DNA of 64,000 bases from Micromonospora lupini (GTDB taxonomy: Bacteria; Actinomycetota; Actinomycetes; Mycobacteriales; Micromonosporaceae): the NCBI RefSeq assembly GCF_026342015.1, contig NZ_JAPENL010000001.1, forward strand, positions 744,001 to 808,000. Direction: 5' to 3'. Below the pieces are notes generated by a model that was not told where the DNA came from, searched no databases, and saw nothing but the letters and a program-made list of their open reading frames with translations. How positions within the stretch are numbered: the stretch's first letter is position 1; each line of letters begins with the position of its first letter. This document shows, piece by piece, positions 53,878 through 61,440 of the stretch. The position numbers and the translations under genes were made by a program.

Positions 53878-54782
53878 CCACGGCTGTGGAGAACGCATCA
53901 GTGACGCTGTCCGCCCGACCCGGGTTCGAGGGCGCGAACATCCGCACCTGGATCGGGTTCAAACACTTCGCGTACCTGGTGGACGAGGGCGTGCTGCAGT
54001 GGTTCCGGGAGCGGGGCCACGGCCCCGGCCGGCTCTACCACGAGCACGGGGTGGGGCTGTCGATCCGGGACTGCTCGCTGCTGCTGCCCGCCGTCCTCGA
54101 CGTCGACGACACCGCGACTGTGGTGGCGACCCCCGCCGCCAACGGACGGTTCGCGGTGCGGATGGGCGTACGCCGCGACGCCGACGTCACCGTGTGCCGG
54201 GCCCGGGTGCGGGTGGCCCTGGTGCGGGAGGCGGACGTACCGCAGGCGACGCCGCTGCCGGTGGAGCTGGCGGGCCTCGCGGAGGAGCCGGCCCTCGGCG
54301 AGCCTGGGCCGGCGGTGGGCGATGACCCGGTCGACTCGTTGCGCGCCGCCGGCGCGGGCTTCGTGTGGCCGTGGCGGGTGCCCTACTTCTACTGCCAGTA
54401 CTCGCAGCGGATGCAGCACTCCGGGTACGTCCGGCTGCTGGAGGAGGTGGTGGACCGCTACCTCGCCGACCGGGGCGTGTCGGTGGGCCGGATGCTGCGT
54501 GAGCGGGGCTGGATCCCGGTGGTCTCCCGCGCCCGCATCGAGGTGCTCGGCGACGCCCACCTCGACGAGCAGATGTGGGTCAGCTTCACCGTCACCGACG
54601 TGCTCAAGGACGTCACGTACGACGCGCGCATGGACTGCCACGTCGTCCGCGACGGCCGCCTGGTCCGAGTGGCGACGGCAGGCATCCTGCACGGGTACGC
54701 CGTCAGCCGCGGCCCCGAGGCGGGCCGGCTCGCCACCCTCGACGAGGACACCGTGGCGGCGCTGACCGGCGGGCAGCGGTGA
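53874..54782 (+). CDS. double-hotdog acyl thioesterase-like protein
   Basis: The 302-residue protein is made of two hotdog halves, each with a recognisable entry helix: KHFAYLVDEGVLQWFRERG and YSQRMQHSGYVRLLEEVVDRYL. The second resembles the active half of FatA/FatB-like acyl-ACP thioesterases and 4HBT enzymes. It could release the finished polyene acid from ACP so that a ligase can re-load it on the NRPS. The GTG overlaps the hydrolase stop; GAGGAGG lies upstream. Confidence 0.7.
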   Translation: MTTAVENASVTLSARPGFEGANIRTWIGFKHFAYLVDEGVLQWFRERGHGPGRLYHEHGVGLSIRDCSLLLPAVLDVDDTATVVATPAANGRFAVRMGVRRDADVTVCRARVRVALVREADVPQATPLPVELAGLAEEPALGEPGPAVGDDPVDSLRAAGAGFVWPWRVPYFYCQYSQRMQHSGYVRLLEEVVDRYLADRGVSVGRMLRERGWIPVVSRARIEVLGDAHLDEQMWVSFTVTDVLKDVTYDARMDCHVVRDGRLVRVATAGILHGYAVSRGPEAGRLATLDEDTVAALTGGQR

Positions 54783-55474
54783 TGGCCGCCAAGCAGCCCC
54801 GGCTGTACTTCTCCTTCCGCAGCCCGTACAGCTGGCTGGCCGTGGAGCGGCTGACCCGGGCGCTGGGCCGGCCGCAGGAGACGCTTGAGTTCATCCCCTA
54901 CTGGGATCCGGACGCGCGGACCGAGGCGGCGTTGACAGCCCGCGGCGGCACCTTCCACTACGTGCAGATGAGCAAGCCAAAGCACCTGTACCTGCTCCAG
55001 GACGCCAAGCGCCAGGCCCAGCGGCTGGGCCTGGCGATGCGCTGGCCGATCGACATCGACCCCTGGTGGGAGGTCCCGCACCTGGGCTGGCTGGCCGCCC
55101 GGGAACAGGGCGCGGGGGAGGCGTTCTACCGGGAGGTGATCGCCGCCCGCTGGCAGCGCGGCGAGGACGTGTGCACCCCGCGGGTGATCTCCGAGGTGGC
55201 CGAGCGGGCCGGGGTGGACCCGGCGGTGGTGCTCGGCGCGGTGGACGACGAGACGGTCCGGGCCGCCGGGGCGCACTGCCTGCTGCGGGCGTACGAGGAG
55301 GACATCTTCGGCATCCCCTACCTGCGGCTGGGCCCGCACCGGTTCTGGGGCGTGGACCGGGTCGACGACTTCCTCGCCGCGTACGCCCAACGGACCGGCA
55401 CGCCCGTCGCGCCCCCGGCGGTGCCGGCGGGCGTGGGCGGGTACGACACCGACACCGGAGGCGGCTGTGGCTGA
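54782..55474 (+). CDS. HCCA isomerase-like DsbA-fold protein
   Basis: A 230-residue thioredoxin/GST-kappa-fold protein with FSFRSPYSWLAVERL at the N-terminus and GIPYLRLGPHRFWGVDRVDDF at the C-terminus, the pattern of 2-hydroxychromene-2-carboxylate isomerases. These use a thiol cofactor to isomerise ring-opened aromatic intermediates through cis/trans changes. Actinobacteria have mycothiol rather than glutathione. In this PKS operon it could isomerise a polyene double bond ahead of ring closure. No CxxC is present, so it is not a disulfide oxidoreductase. Confidence 0.8.
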   Translation: MAAKQPRLYFSFRSPYSWLAVERLTRALGRPQETLEFIPYWDPDARTEAALTARGGTFHYVQMSKPKHLYLLQDAKRQAQRLGLAMRWPIDIDPWWEVPHLGWLAAREQGAGEAFYREVIAARWQRGEDVCTPRVISEVAERAGVDPAVVLGAVDDETVRAAGAHCLLRAYEEDIFGIPYLRLGPHRFWGVDRVDDFLAAYAQRTGTPVAPPAVPAGVGGYDTDTGGGCG

Positions 55475-56225
55475 GCGACGAAACCCCGAGCAGGAGCGTG
55501 CCCACCGCCGTCGGCAGTTGGTCCTCACGCTGCGCGCCTTCGCCCTCGCGGGATTCGATGAGGGCGCGGGTGGCCACGTCACGGCCCGGGATCCGATCGA
55601 CCCGGACACCTTCTGGATCAACCCGTTCGGCAGGCACTTCGCCCACGTGCGCGACGACGACCTGCTGCGCGTCGACCACACCGGCGACGTGGTCGACGGC
55701 GCCGGCCGGATCAACCCCGCCGGGTACGCCATCCACTCGGCCATCCACAAGGCCCGACCGGATGTGGTGGCCGCCGCGCACACCCACTCGATCAACGGTC
55801 GGGCGTTCTCGGCGCTCGACCGGCCGCTCGCGCCGATCACCCAGGACGCGTGCGCCTTCTTCGAGGACCACGAGGTCCACGACGAGTACGGCGGCGTCGT
55901 CCTCGACGGCGCGGAGGGCGACCGCATCGCGGCGACGCTGGGCACCGGCAAGGCAGTCGTCCTGCGCAACCACGGGCTGCTCACGGTCGGCGGCTCGGTG
56001 GCCGAGGCGGCGTGGTGGTTCCTGGCGATGGACCGCTGCTGCCAGGTGCAGTTGCTCGCCCAGGCGGCGGGCGACCTGGTGGTGATCCCCGCCGACGCGG
56101 CCCGGGCCGCGCGGGCGGACATCGGCACCGCGCAGATCGCCCGACTGAACTTCCGGCCGGTCGCGGAGCACGTCCTGGCCGTCAGCCCCGACCTCACGCA
56201 CGGCACGACGCCCAGACAGGAGTGA
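55467..56225 (+). CDS. class II aldolase/adducin family protein
   Basis: The 252-residue protein has zinc-ligand motifs AAHTHS and LRNHGLLTVGG and the family's early AGGHVTARDP...FWINPFGRHFAHV. Enzymes of this fold cleave or form C-C bonds by retro-aldol chemistry or decarboxylate. It overlaps the isomerase gene by 8 bp and lies 3 bp before the ligase-P450 fusion. It might cleave a beta-hydroxy acid in precursor trimming, but many members have other roles. Confidence 0.8.
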   Translation: MAERRNPEQERAHRRRQLVLTLRAFALAGFDEGAGGHVTARDPIDPDTFWINPFGRHFAHVRDDDLLRVDHTGDVVDGAGRINPAGYAIHSAIHKARPDVVAAAHTHSINGRAFSALDRPLAPITQDACAFFEDHEVHDEYGGVVLDGAEGDRIAATLGTGKAVVLRNHGLLTVGGSVAEAAWWFLAMDRCCQVQLLAQAAGDLVVIPADAARAARADIGTAQIARLNFRPVAEHVLAVSPDLTHGTTPRQE

Positions 56226-56228
56226 CGA

Positions 56229-59009
56229 GTGGCCGAGCTGCTGAAGACGATGGTCCGGGACCGGGCCGGCGACGTCGCGCTGACCGACGAGCGGACCACC
56301 CGGACGTGGGCGGAGCTGGACCGGTCGGTGGACCGGTGGATCGGTGTGCTGCGCGGGGCCGGCCTGGACGTCGGTGACCGGGTGGCGTTCGTGCTCGGCA
56401 ACCGGCACGAGACCTTCGAGGCGCTGCTCGCCTGCGTGCACGCGGGACTTGTGGCGGTGCCCGTCAACTGGCACCTCACCGCGCCGGAGATCGCCCACAT
56501 CCTGGCCGACTGCGGCGCCCGGGCGGTGCTCACCGAGGCGGCGTACGCGCCGGCGGTGCGCGACGCGGTGGCGCGTACACCGGACGGCCCCGACCTGCTG
56601 GTGACAGTCGACGGCGGGGACGGGTGCACGGCGGTGGACGACCTGCCGGCGGGCCCGCCCGTCGCGGCGCTCTCCGGTGGTGTGCTGCTCTACACCTCGG
56701 GCACCAGCGGACGCCCCAAGGGCGTGGTCAACCCGCTGCTCAAGGTCGGCGCGCCGATCGATCGGGTGGCCGCCACCACCGAGGCGCTCGGCGGGGGGCT
56801 GGGCATCCCGACGCAGGGGCAGGCGTTGCTTGTCGGTCCCTGGTACCACTCGGCGCAGTTGTTCTTCGCCCAGTTCCCGCTGCTGCGCGGCTGTGGGCTG
56901 GTGCTGCGCCGCGGGTTCGACCCGGTCGAGGTGCTGCGGGTGATCGACGACGAGAAGATCACGATCAGTCATCTGGTGCCGACCCAGTTCATCCGCCTGC
57001 TCCGGGTCGACGCGGCGACCCGGGCGGCGTTCTCCGGCGCCAGCCTGGCCCGGATCTGGCACGGCGGGGGCCCCTGTCCGCCGGAGACCAAGCGGGCGAT
57101 GATCGAATGGTGGGGGCCGGTGTTCGTGGAGTACTACGCCGCGACCGAGGCCGGCATCGTCACCCTCGCCGACTCGCACACCTGGCTGGCCCGGCCGGGC
57201 ACTGTGGGCCGGCCGGCGCCGCCGACCGAGGTGGTGGTGGTCGACGACGAGGGCCGGCCGGTGCCCGCCGGGCAGGAGGGCCGGGTGGCCGTGCGGCGGC
57301 CCCCGGGCCGGGGTTTCCACTACCACAACGCCCCGGAGCAGACCGAGCAGGCGCACGTCGCCCCGGACACCTTCACCGTCGGCGACCTGGGCCACCTGGA
57401 CGCCGACGGCTACCTGTTCCTCACCGGCCGCTCGGCGGAGCTGATCGTCACCGGCGGCGTCAACGTCTATCCCGCCGAGGTGGAGGCGGTGCTGTCGACG
57501 CACCCCGCGGTGCAGGACAGCGTGGTCATCGGTGTGCCGGACGAGGAGTTCGGCGAGCAGGTCCGGGCGGTGGTGCAACTCGACCCGGCGTGGCAGGCCC
57601 GGGGCGTCGAGCAGGTCCTCGACGCGCACTGCCGGACCAGCCTGGCAGGCTTCAAGGTGCCGCGCTCGTACGAGGTGGTCGACCGGATCCCCCGCGAGCC
57701 CACCGGCAAGCTGCCCCGCGGGGCGTTGCGGGACCGCTACCGGCCGGCCTCGGTGTCGCCGGGTCTGCTCGCCGACCCGGCGAGCTACCTGAGCGGCGTG
57801 CCGCACGACGAGTTCGCCCGTCGCCGGCGGGACGCGCCGGTGGCGTGGGTCGAGGAGGTCGAGCTGACCCGTACCGACCAGGACCGTTCGGTGCGGTCCC
57901 GGGGCCGGGGTTTTTGGGCCGTCACCCGCCACGCCGCGGTGTCCGAGGTGTCCCGTGACGCGGCGACGTTCTCGTCGGCGGCCGGCGGGGCGTTCCTCGC
58001 CGACCCCCGGACACCTGAGGATCTGCACCGCAACCGGCAGCTTCTGATCAACATGGACGCCCCGGAGCACGCCTGGGTGCGGCGGCTGGTGGCGGGGGCG
58101 TTCACGCCCCGCGCGGTGGGCCGGCTGGGCGAGCTGGTGACCCGGCACGCCGAGGAGGTGGTCGCCCGGGCGGTGGCCGCGCGCGACATCGACGTGGTGG
58201 CGGACCTCGCGGCCGAGCTGCCGCTGCTCGTCCTCACCGACCTGCTCGGCGTGCCACGGGAGGACCGCCGGTTGCTGTTCGACTGGAGCAACAACCTGGT
58301 CGGGTTCGACGATCCCCGCTACGGCGGCGGCAGCGTGCAGCGCTACCGGGACACCTTCGCGGCGGCGTTCTCCTACGTCCGGGAGCTGGCGGCCCAGCGA
58401 CGGGCCGCGCCCACCGACGACCTGCTCAGCCTCCTCGTGCACGCCGAGGCCGACGGTCGGGGCCTGACCGACGCGCAGCTGTGCCAGTTGTGGCTGCTGC
58501 TTGTCATCGCCGGCAACGAGACCACCCGGCACCTGATCTCCAACGGGGTGCAGGCGTTGCTGGAGCACCCCGAGCAGCGGGACCGGCTGATCGCCGAGCC
58601 CGACCTGACCGCGAGCGCGGTCGAGGAGCTGCTGCGCTGGGTCACGCCGATCATGCAGTTCCGGCGTACCGCCACCCGCGACACAGTCCTCGACGGCACC
58701 CGCATCGCCGCCGGGGACAAGGTCGTCATCTACTACGCCTCGGCCAACCGGGACCCGGCCGCGTTCACCGACCCCGATCGGCTGGACCTCGCCCGCGATC
58801 CGAACCCGCACCTGGCGTTCGGTGTCGGCCCGCACTTCTGCCTGGGCGCGCACCTGGCCCGGCTGGAGATGGCGGCCTTCCTCACCGCGATCCGTCCGCA
58901 GCTGGCCCGGCTCCGACTGACCGGGCCGGTACTCCGGATGCGGACCAACTTCATGAACGCCGTCACCGCGATGCCCGCGCGCTTCGACGTCGCGCCGGAA
59001 GGGGAGTGA
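56229..59009 (+). CDS. fusion of acyl-AMP/CoA ligase (N-terminal) and cytochrome P450 (C-terminal)
   Basis: This is one uninterrupted 926-residue frame. Residues 1-505 form an ANL ligase: ATP loop LYTSGTSGRPKG (Tyr155 onward), YYAATEAG, VTGGVNVYPAEVEAVL and catalytic Lys494 (PTGKLPRG). Residues ~515-926 form a complete P450 resembling the CYP125/CYP142 steroid-side-chain group: FSSAAGGAFL, helix I AGNETT (761-766), EELLR, and haem Cys871 in FGVGPHFCLGAHLARLE. The two are joined by a short linker at ~505-520. It may adenylate an acid and oxidise it while held, or pass the product straight on. Both active sites look complete. Confidence 0.9.
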   Translation: MAELLKTMVRDRAGDVALTDERTTRTWAELDRSVDRWIGVLRGAGLDVGDRVAFVLGNRHETFEALLACVHAGLVAVPVNWHLTAPEIAHILADCGARAVLTEAAYAPAVRDAVARTPDGPDLLVTVDGGDGCTAVDDLPAGPPVAALSGGVLLYTSGTSGRPKGVVNPLLKVGAPIDRVAATTEALGGGLGIPTQGQALLVGPWYHSAQLFFAQFPLLRGCGLVLRRGFDPVEVLRVIDDEKITISHLVPTQFIRLLRVDAATRAAFSGASLARIWHGGGPCPPETKRAMIEWWGPVFVEYYAATEAGIVTLADSHTWLARPGTVGRPAPPTEVVVVDDEGRPVPAGQEGRVAVRRPPGRGFHYHNAPEQTEQAHVAPDTFTVGDLGHLDADGYLFLTGRSAELIVTGGVNVYPAEVEAVLSTHPAVQDSVVIGVPDEEFGEQVRAVVQLDPAWQARGVEQVLDAHCRTSLAGFKVPRSYEVVDRIPREPTGKLPRGALRDRYRPASVSPGLLADPASYLSGVPHDEFARRRRDAPVAWVEEVELTRTDQDRSVRSRGRGFWAVTRHAAVSEVSRDAATFSSAAGGAFLADPRTPEDLHRNRQLLINMDAPEHAWVRRLVAGAFTPRAVGRLGELVTRHAEEVVARAVAARDIDVVADLAAELPLLVLTDLLGVPREDRRLLFDWSNNLVGFDDPRYGGGSVQRYRDTFAAAFSYVRELAAQRRAAPTDDLLSLLVHAEADGRGLTDAQLCQLWLLLVIAGNETTRHLISNGVQALLEHPEQRDRLIAEPDLTASAVEELLRWVTPIMQFRRTATRDTVLDGTRIAAGDKVVIYYASANRDPAAFTDPDRLDLARDPNPHLAFGVGPHFCLGAHLARLEMAAFLTAIRPQLARLRLTGPVLRMRTNFMNAVTAMPARFDVAPEGE

Positions 59010-59013
59010 CCCC

Positions 59014-60165
59014 ATGCCACTGGACCTGCACTGGTTCCTGCCGACGCACGGAGACGGCCGTGACCTGGCCGAGCCTGCCCGCGGTCGCGGGGCCCGGCCG
59101 GCCCGGATCACCCGTCGCCCGCCGGACATCGGCTATCTGGCGCAGGTGGCGCGCGCCGCCGACCGGTTGGGTTTCGCAAGTGTGCTCACGCCCGCCGGGC
59201 TGTTCTGCGAGGACCCGTGGGTGGTGGCGTCCGCGCTCGCCGCGCAGACCGAACGACTGAAGTTCATGATCGCGTTACGGCCGGGGCTGGCCTCGCCCAC
59301 GCTCGTCGCCCAGATGGCCGCGTCGCTGCAACGCGTCTCGGGGGGCCGGGTGCTGCTCAACATCGTGGCCGGCAGCGATCCGGACGAGCAGCGCCGCTAC
59401 GGCGACTGGCTGGACCACGACGCCCGATACGCCCGCGCCGAGGAGTTCCTCACCATCCTGGGTGGACTGTGGGCCGGCGAACCGGTCGACCACAGCGGCG
59501 AGCACTACCGGGTGAAGGCCGCTCTGCTGGCCCGGCCGCCGGCCACCGCGCCGGCCGTGTTCCTGGGCGGATCCTCGCCGGCGGCGCAGCGGGCGGCCGC
59601 CCGGCACGCGGACGTGTATCTGGCCTGGGGTGAGACGCCTGCCCAGCTCGGCGAGCTGCTGGGTCGAGCACGCGACCAGGCGGCGGAGGTCGGCCGCACA
59701 CTGCGCACCGGGAGTCGGCTGCACGTGATCACCAGGGACACCGCGCGGGAGGCGTGGGCGGAGGCGGACCGGCTCCTGGCCGGCGTCGACGAGGCGCGGA
59801 TCGCCGCCGCTCGGCAGCGCTTCGGCCGTACCGACTCGGAGGGCCAGCGGCGGGCGGCGGCGCTGCACGCCGACGGCAACGCCCGGATGGAGGTGTACCC
59901 GAACGTCTGGGCGGGCTACTCGCTGATCCGGCCCGGCGCCGGCGCGGCGCTGGTGGGCAGCCACGAGGAGGTCGCCGAGCGGATCGCCGAGTACCACGCC
60001 GCCGGGGTGGACCATCTGATCCTGTCCGGGCAGCCGCACCTCGAAGAGGCGTACTGGTTCGGCGAGGGAGTGGTGCCGCTGCTGCGCCACGACGGGCTCC
60101 TCGATCCCGCGACCGACGCGCACGCCGGCCCTCGCCGGACCCCGGAGCTGGCGGTGGGCCGATGA
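59014..60165 (+). CDS. SsuD-like FMNH2-dependent monooxygenase
   Basis: The 383-residue luciferase-fold enzyme of the alkanesulfonate monooxygenase branch has LHWFLPTHGDGRDL, FMIALRPGLASPTLVAQMAASLQRVSGGR (read in parts), LNIVAGSD, and a late YNVWAGYS-like NVWAGYSLIRPG. It overlaps an FMN reductase gene (ATGA), so the two form a two-component system. In natural product pathways such enzymes do Baeyer-Villiger, sulfur or carbon oxidations. Leu88 uses the rare TTA codon (59275-59277), the second such codon in this operon. Confidence 0.87.
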   Translation: MPLDLHWFLPTHGDGRDLAEPARGRGARPARITRRPPDIGYLAQVARAADRLGFASVLTPAGLFCEDPWVVASALAAQTERLKFMIALRPGLASPTLVAQMAASLQRVSGGRVLLNIVAGSDPDEQRRYGDWLDHDARYARAEEFLTILGGLWAGEPVDHSGEHYRVKAALLARPPATAPAVFLGGSSPAAQRAAARHADVYLAWGETPAQLGELLGRARDQAAEVGRTLRTGSRLHVITRDTAREAWAEADRLLAGVDEARIAAARQRFGRTDSEGQRRAAALHADGNARMEVYPNVWAGYSLIRPGAGAALVGSHEEVAERIAEYHAAGVDHLILSGQPHLEEAYWFGEGVVPLLRHDGLLDPATDAHAGPRRTPELAVGR

Positions 60166-60746
60166 CCCGGCCCGCCGCGGAGTTGCCGATGACCGCGCTG
60201 ATCGGCAACCCCAAACCCCATTCCCGTACGCGGACAGTCGCGCTTGCCACCGCGGCGGCCCTGCACTCCCGACTGACCCACTGCCCGACCCCGGTCGCGG
60301 CGCCCACGGTGATCGACCTGGCCGAGCTGACGGCCGAGCTGGTCGGTCAGGGCAGCCGGCCGGAGACCCTCGACGAGGTGCTGGAGGCGGTACGCCGGCC
60401 CGGGTTGCTGCTGGTTGCCAGCCCCACGTTCAAGGCGGCGTACAGCGGCCTGTTGAAGCTCTTCGTCGACGTGCTGCCCCGGGGCGCGCTCACCGGGGTG
60501 GTGGCGCTGCCGTTGATGACCGCCGCCCGGTCCGGTCACCGGCACGTCGTGGACACCTACCTGGGCGCCCTGCTGGCCGAGGTGGGCGCGTGCGTGCCCA
60601 CGGCCGGCCTGTGCCTGCTGGAGCGCGAGTTCGACACGGCGGAGGTCGGCATCGGGCGCTGGCTGGACCGGGCGGCGCCGGCGGTGGTGGATGCCCTCGC
60701 CGTGGTGCCCGGCGTGCCGGCCGAGCCCGGAGTCAGCCGGCGTTGA
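60162..60746 (+). CDS. NAD(P)H:FMN reductase (SsuE-like)
   Basis: A 194-residue flavodoxin-fold reductase with IGNPKPHSRT near the start, ASPTFKAAYSGLLKLFVDVLP, and ALPLMTAARSGHRHVVD. It supplies FMNH2, most directly to the SsuD-like enzyme, and it is the only flavin reductase in the window, so it may also serve the monooxygenases at 27590 and 29181. It is the last gene of the PKS operon; its end overlaps the end of the convergent HTH gene by 14 bp. Confidence 0.87.
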   Translation: MTRPAAELPMTALIGNPKPHSRTRTVALATAAALHSRLTHCPTPVAAPTVIDLAELTAELVGQGSRPETLDEVLEAVRRPGLLLVASPTFKAAYSGLLKLFVDVLPRGALTGVVALPLMTAARSGHRHVVDTYLGALLAEVGACVPTAGLCLLEREFDTAEVGIGRWLDRAAPAVVDALAVVPGVPAEPGVSRR

Positions 60747-61263
60747 CCTCGGTGTCGTGCTTGCGGCGCATACGGCTGATCCAGCCCTGTGCCGTGTGCA
60801 CCGGGACGTCGAAGTGCTCGGCGACGCGGCTGATCGTGCCGACCTGCTCGTAGACTGCCTCCAGGTCCGCCGGGTCGGGCGCCCGGCGGTACGCGCGACC
60901 GGCCTTGAGCCGGCTGAGCCGGTCCGGCTCGCCGGCGCGGCGTGCCGGTCGAGGCGGCTGCGGCCGGGGCGCGGTGGCGGTGGTCGCGGGGACCGGCCCG
61001 ACAGTCACGGCCGGACGGGGTGCGACCTCGGCGCGACTTCTGTCCCGGTCCTGTGGGGGGATGAAGGCGCGCAGCAGGGCATCGAAGTCGACGTACGGCA
61101 GCTCTCCGGTCAGACCGGCGCTCTGCGGCGCGCGGACGGTCAACTCCCGCACGACCGGGTGGCCGTTGCCGGTCTCCAGACGCACGACGGTCTGGGCCAC
61201 CGGGCCAGTGATCTCCTCACCGTCGTCCTCAACGGGCACGATGGTGATGATGTATTGACTCAC
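60733..61263 (-). CDS. unrecognised small protein with C-terminal helix-turn-helix
   Basis: I do not recognise the family of this 176-residue protein. From GTG 61263, with AGGAAAGG 7 nt upstream, it starts VSQYIITIVPVEDDGEEITG and has a compact N-terminal part (PVAQTVVRLETGNGHP) to ~70. A Pro/Arg/Ala-rich linker of ~50 residues follows, then a C-terminal helix-turn-helix (LEAVYEQVGTISRVAEHF, then VPVHTAQGWISRMRRK). The last segment looks like a recognition helix of the kind found in transposase or replication-type HTHs. It lies next to the LAL regulator and is a good candidate for a cluster-specific DNA-binding regulator or co-regulator. Confidence 0.65.
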   Translation of the reverse strand: MSQYIITIVPVEDDGEEITGPVAQTVVRLETGNGHPVVRELTVRAPQSAGLTGELPYVDFDALLRAFIPPQDRDRSRAEVAPRPAVTVGPVPATTATAPRPQPPRPARRAGEPDRLSRLKAGRAYRRAPDPADLEAVYEQVGTISRVAEHFDVPVHTAQGWISRMRRKHDTEVNAG

Positions 61264-61440
61264 GACGATGCCTTTCCTGCGCATCTCCGGGCGAGCCAGT
61301 GCGGCTTCCGGCCCCCCGGTCAACCCTGTCGGGTTTGACCTGTGGTGGGAGACAAGATATCAGATTCCCGCAGGCAGAAGGCGAGATATCCGACACTCGC
61401 CACGGGACGCCTATCCTTCATCTCCGTTTGATTGTGGGCA
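61264..61440. promoter_or_regulatory. upstream region of the HTH gene with AGATATC pair and inverted repeat
   Basis: Two AGATATC elements (61355-61361 and 61384-61390) 29 bp apart resemble the AGATAC pairs of the other promoters. Closer to the gene, an inverted repeat (GGTCAACCC...GGGTTTGACC, 61318-61340) overlaps a TTGACC that can be a -35 box on the minus strand. This looks like an autoregulated promoter. No gene is seen here. Confidence 0.5.
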
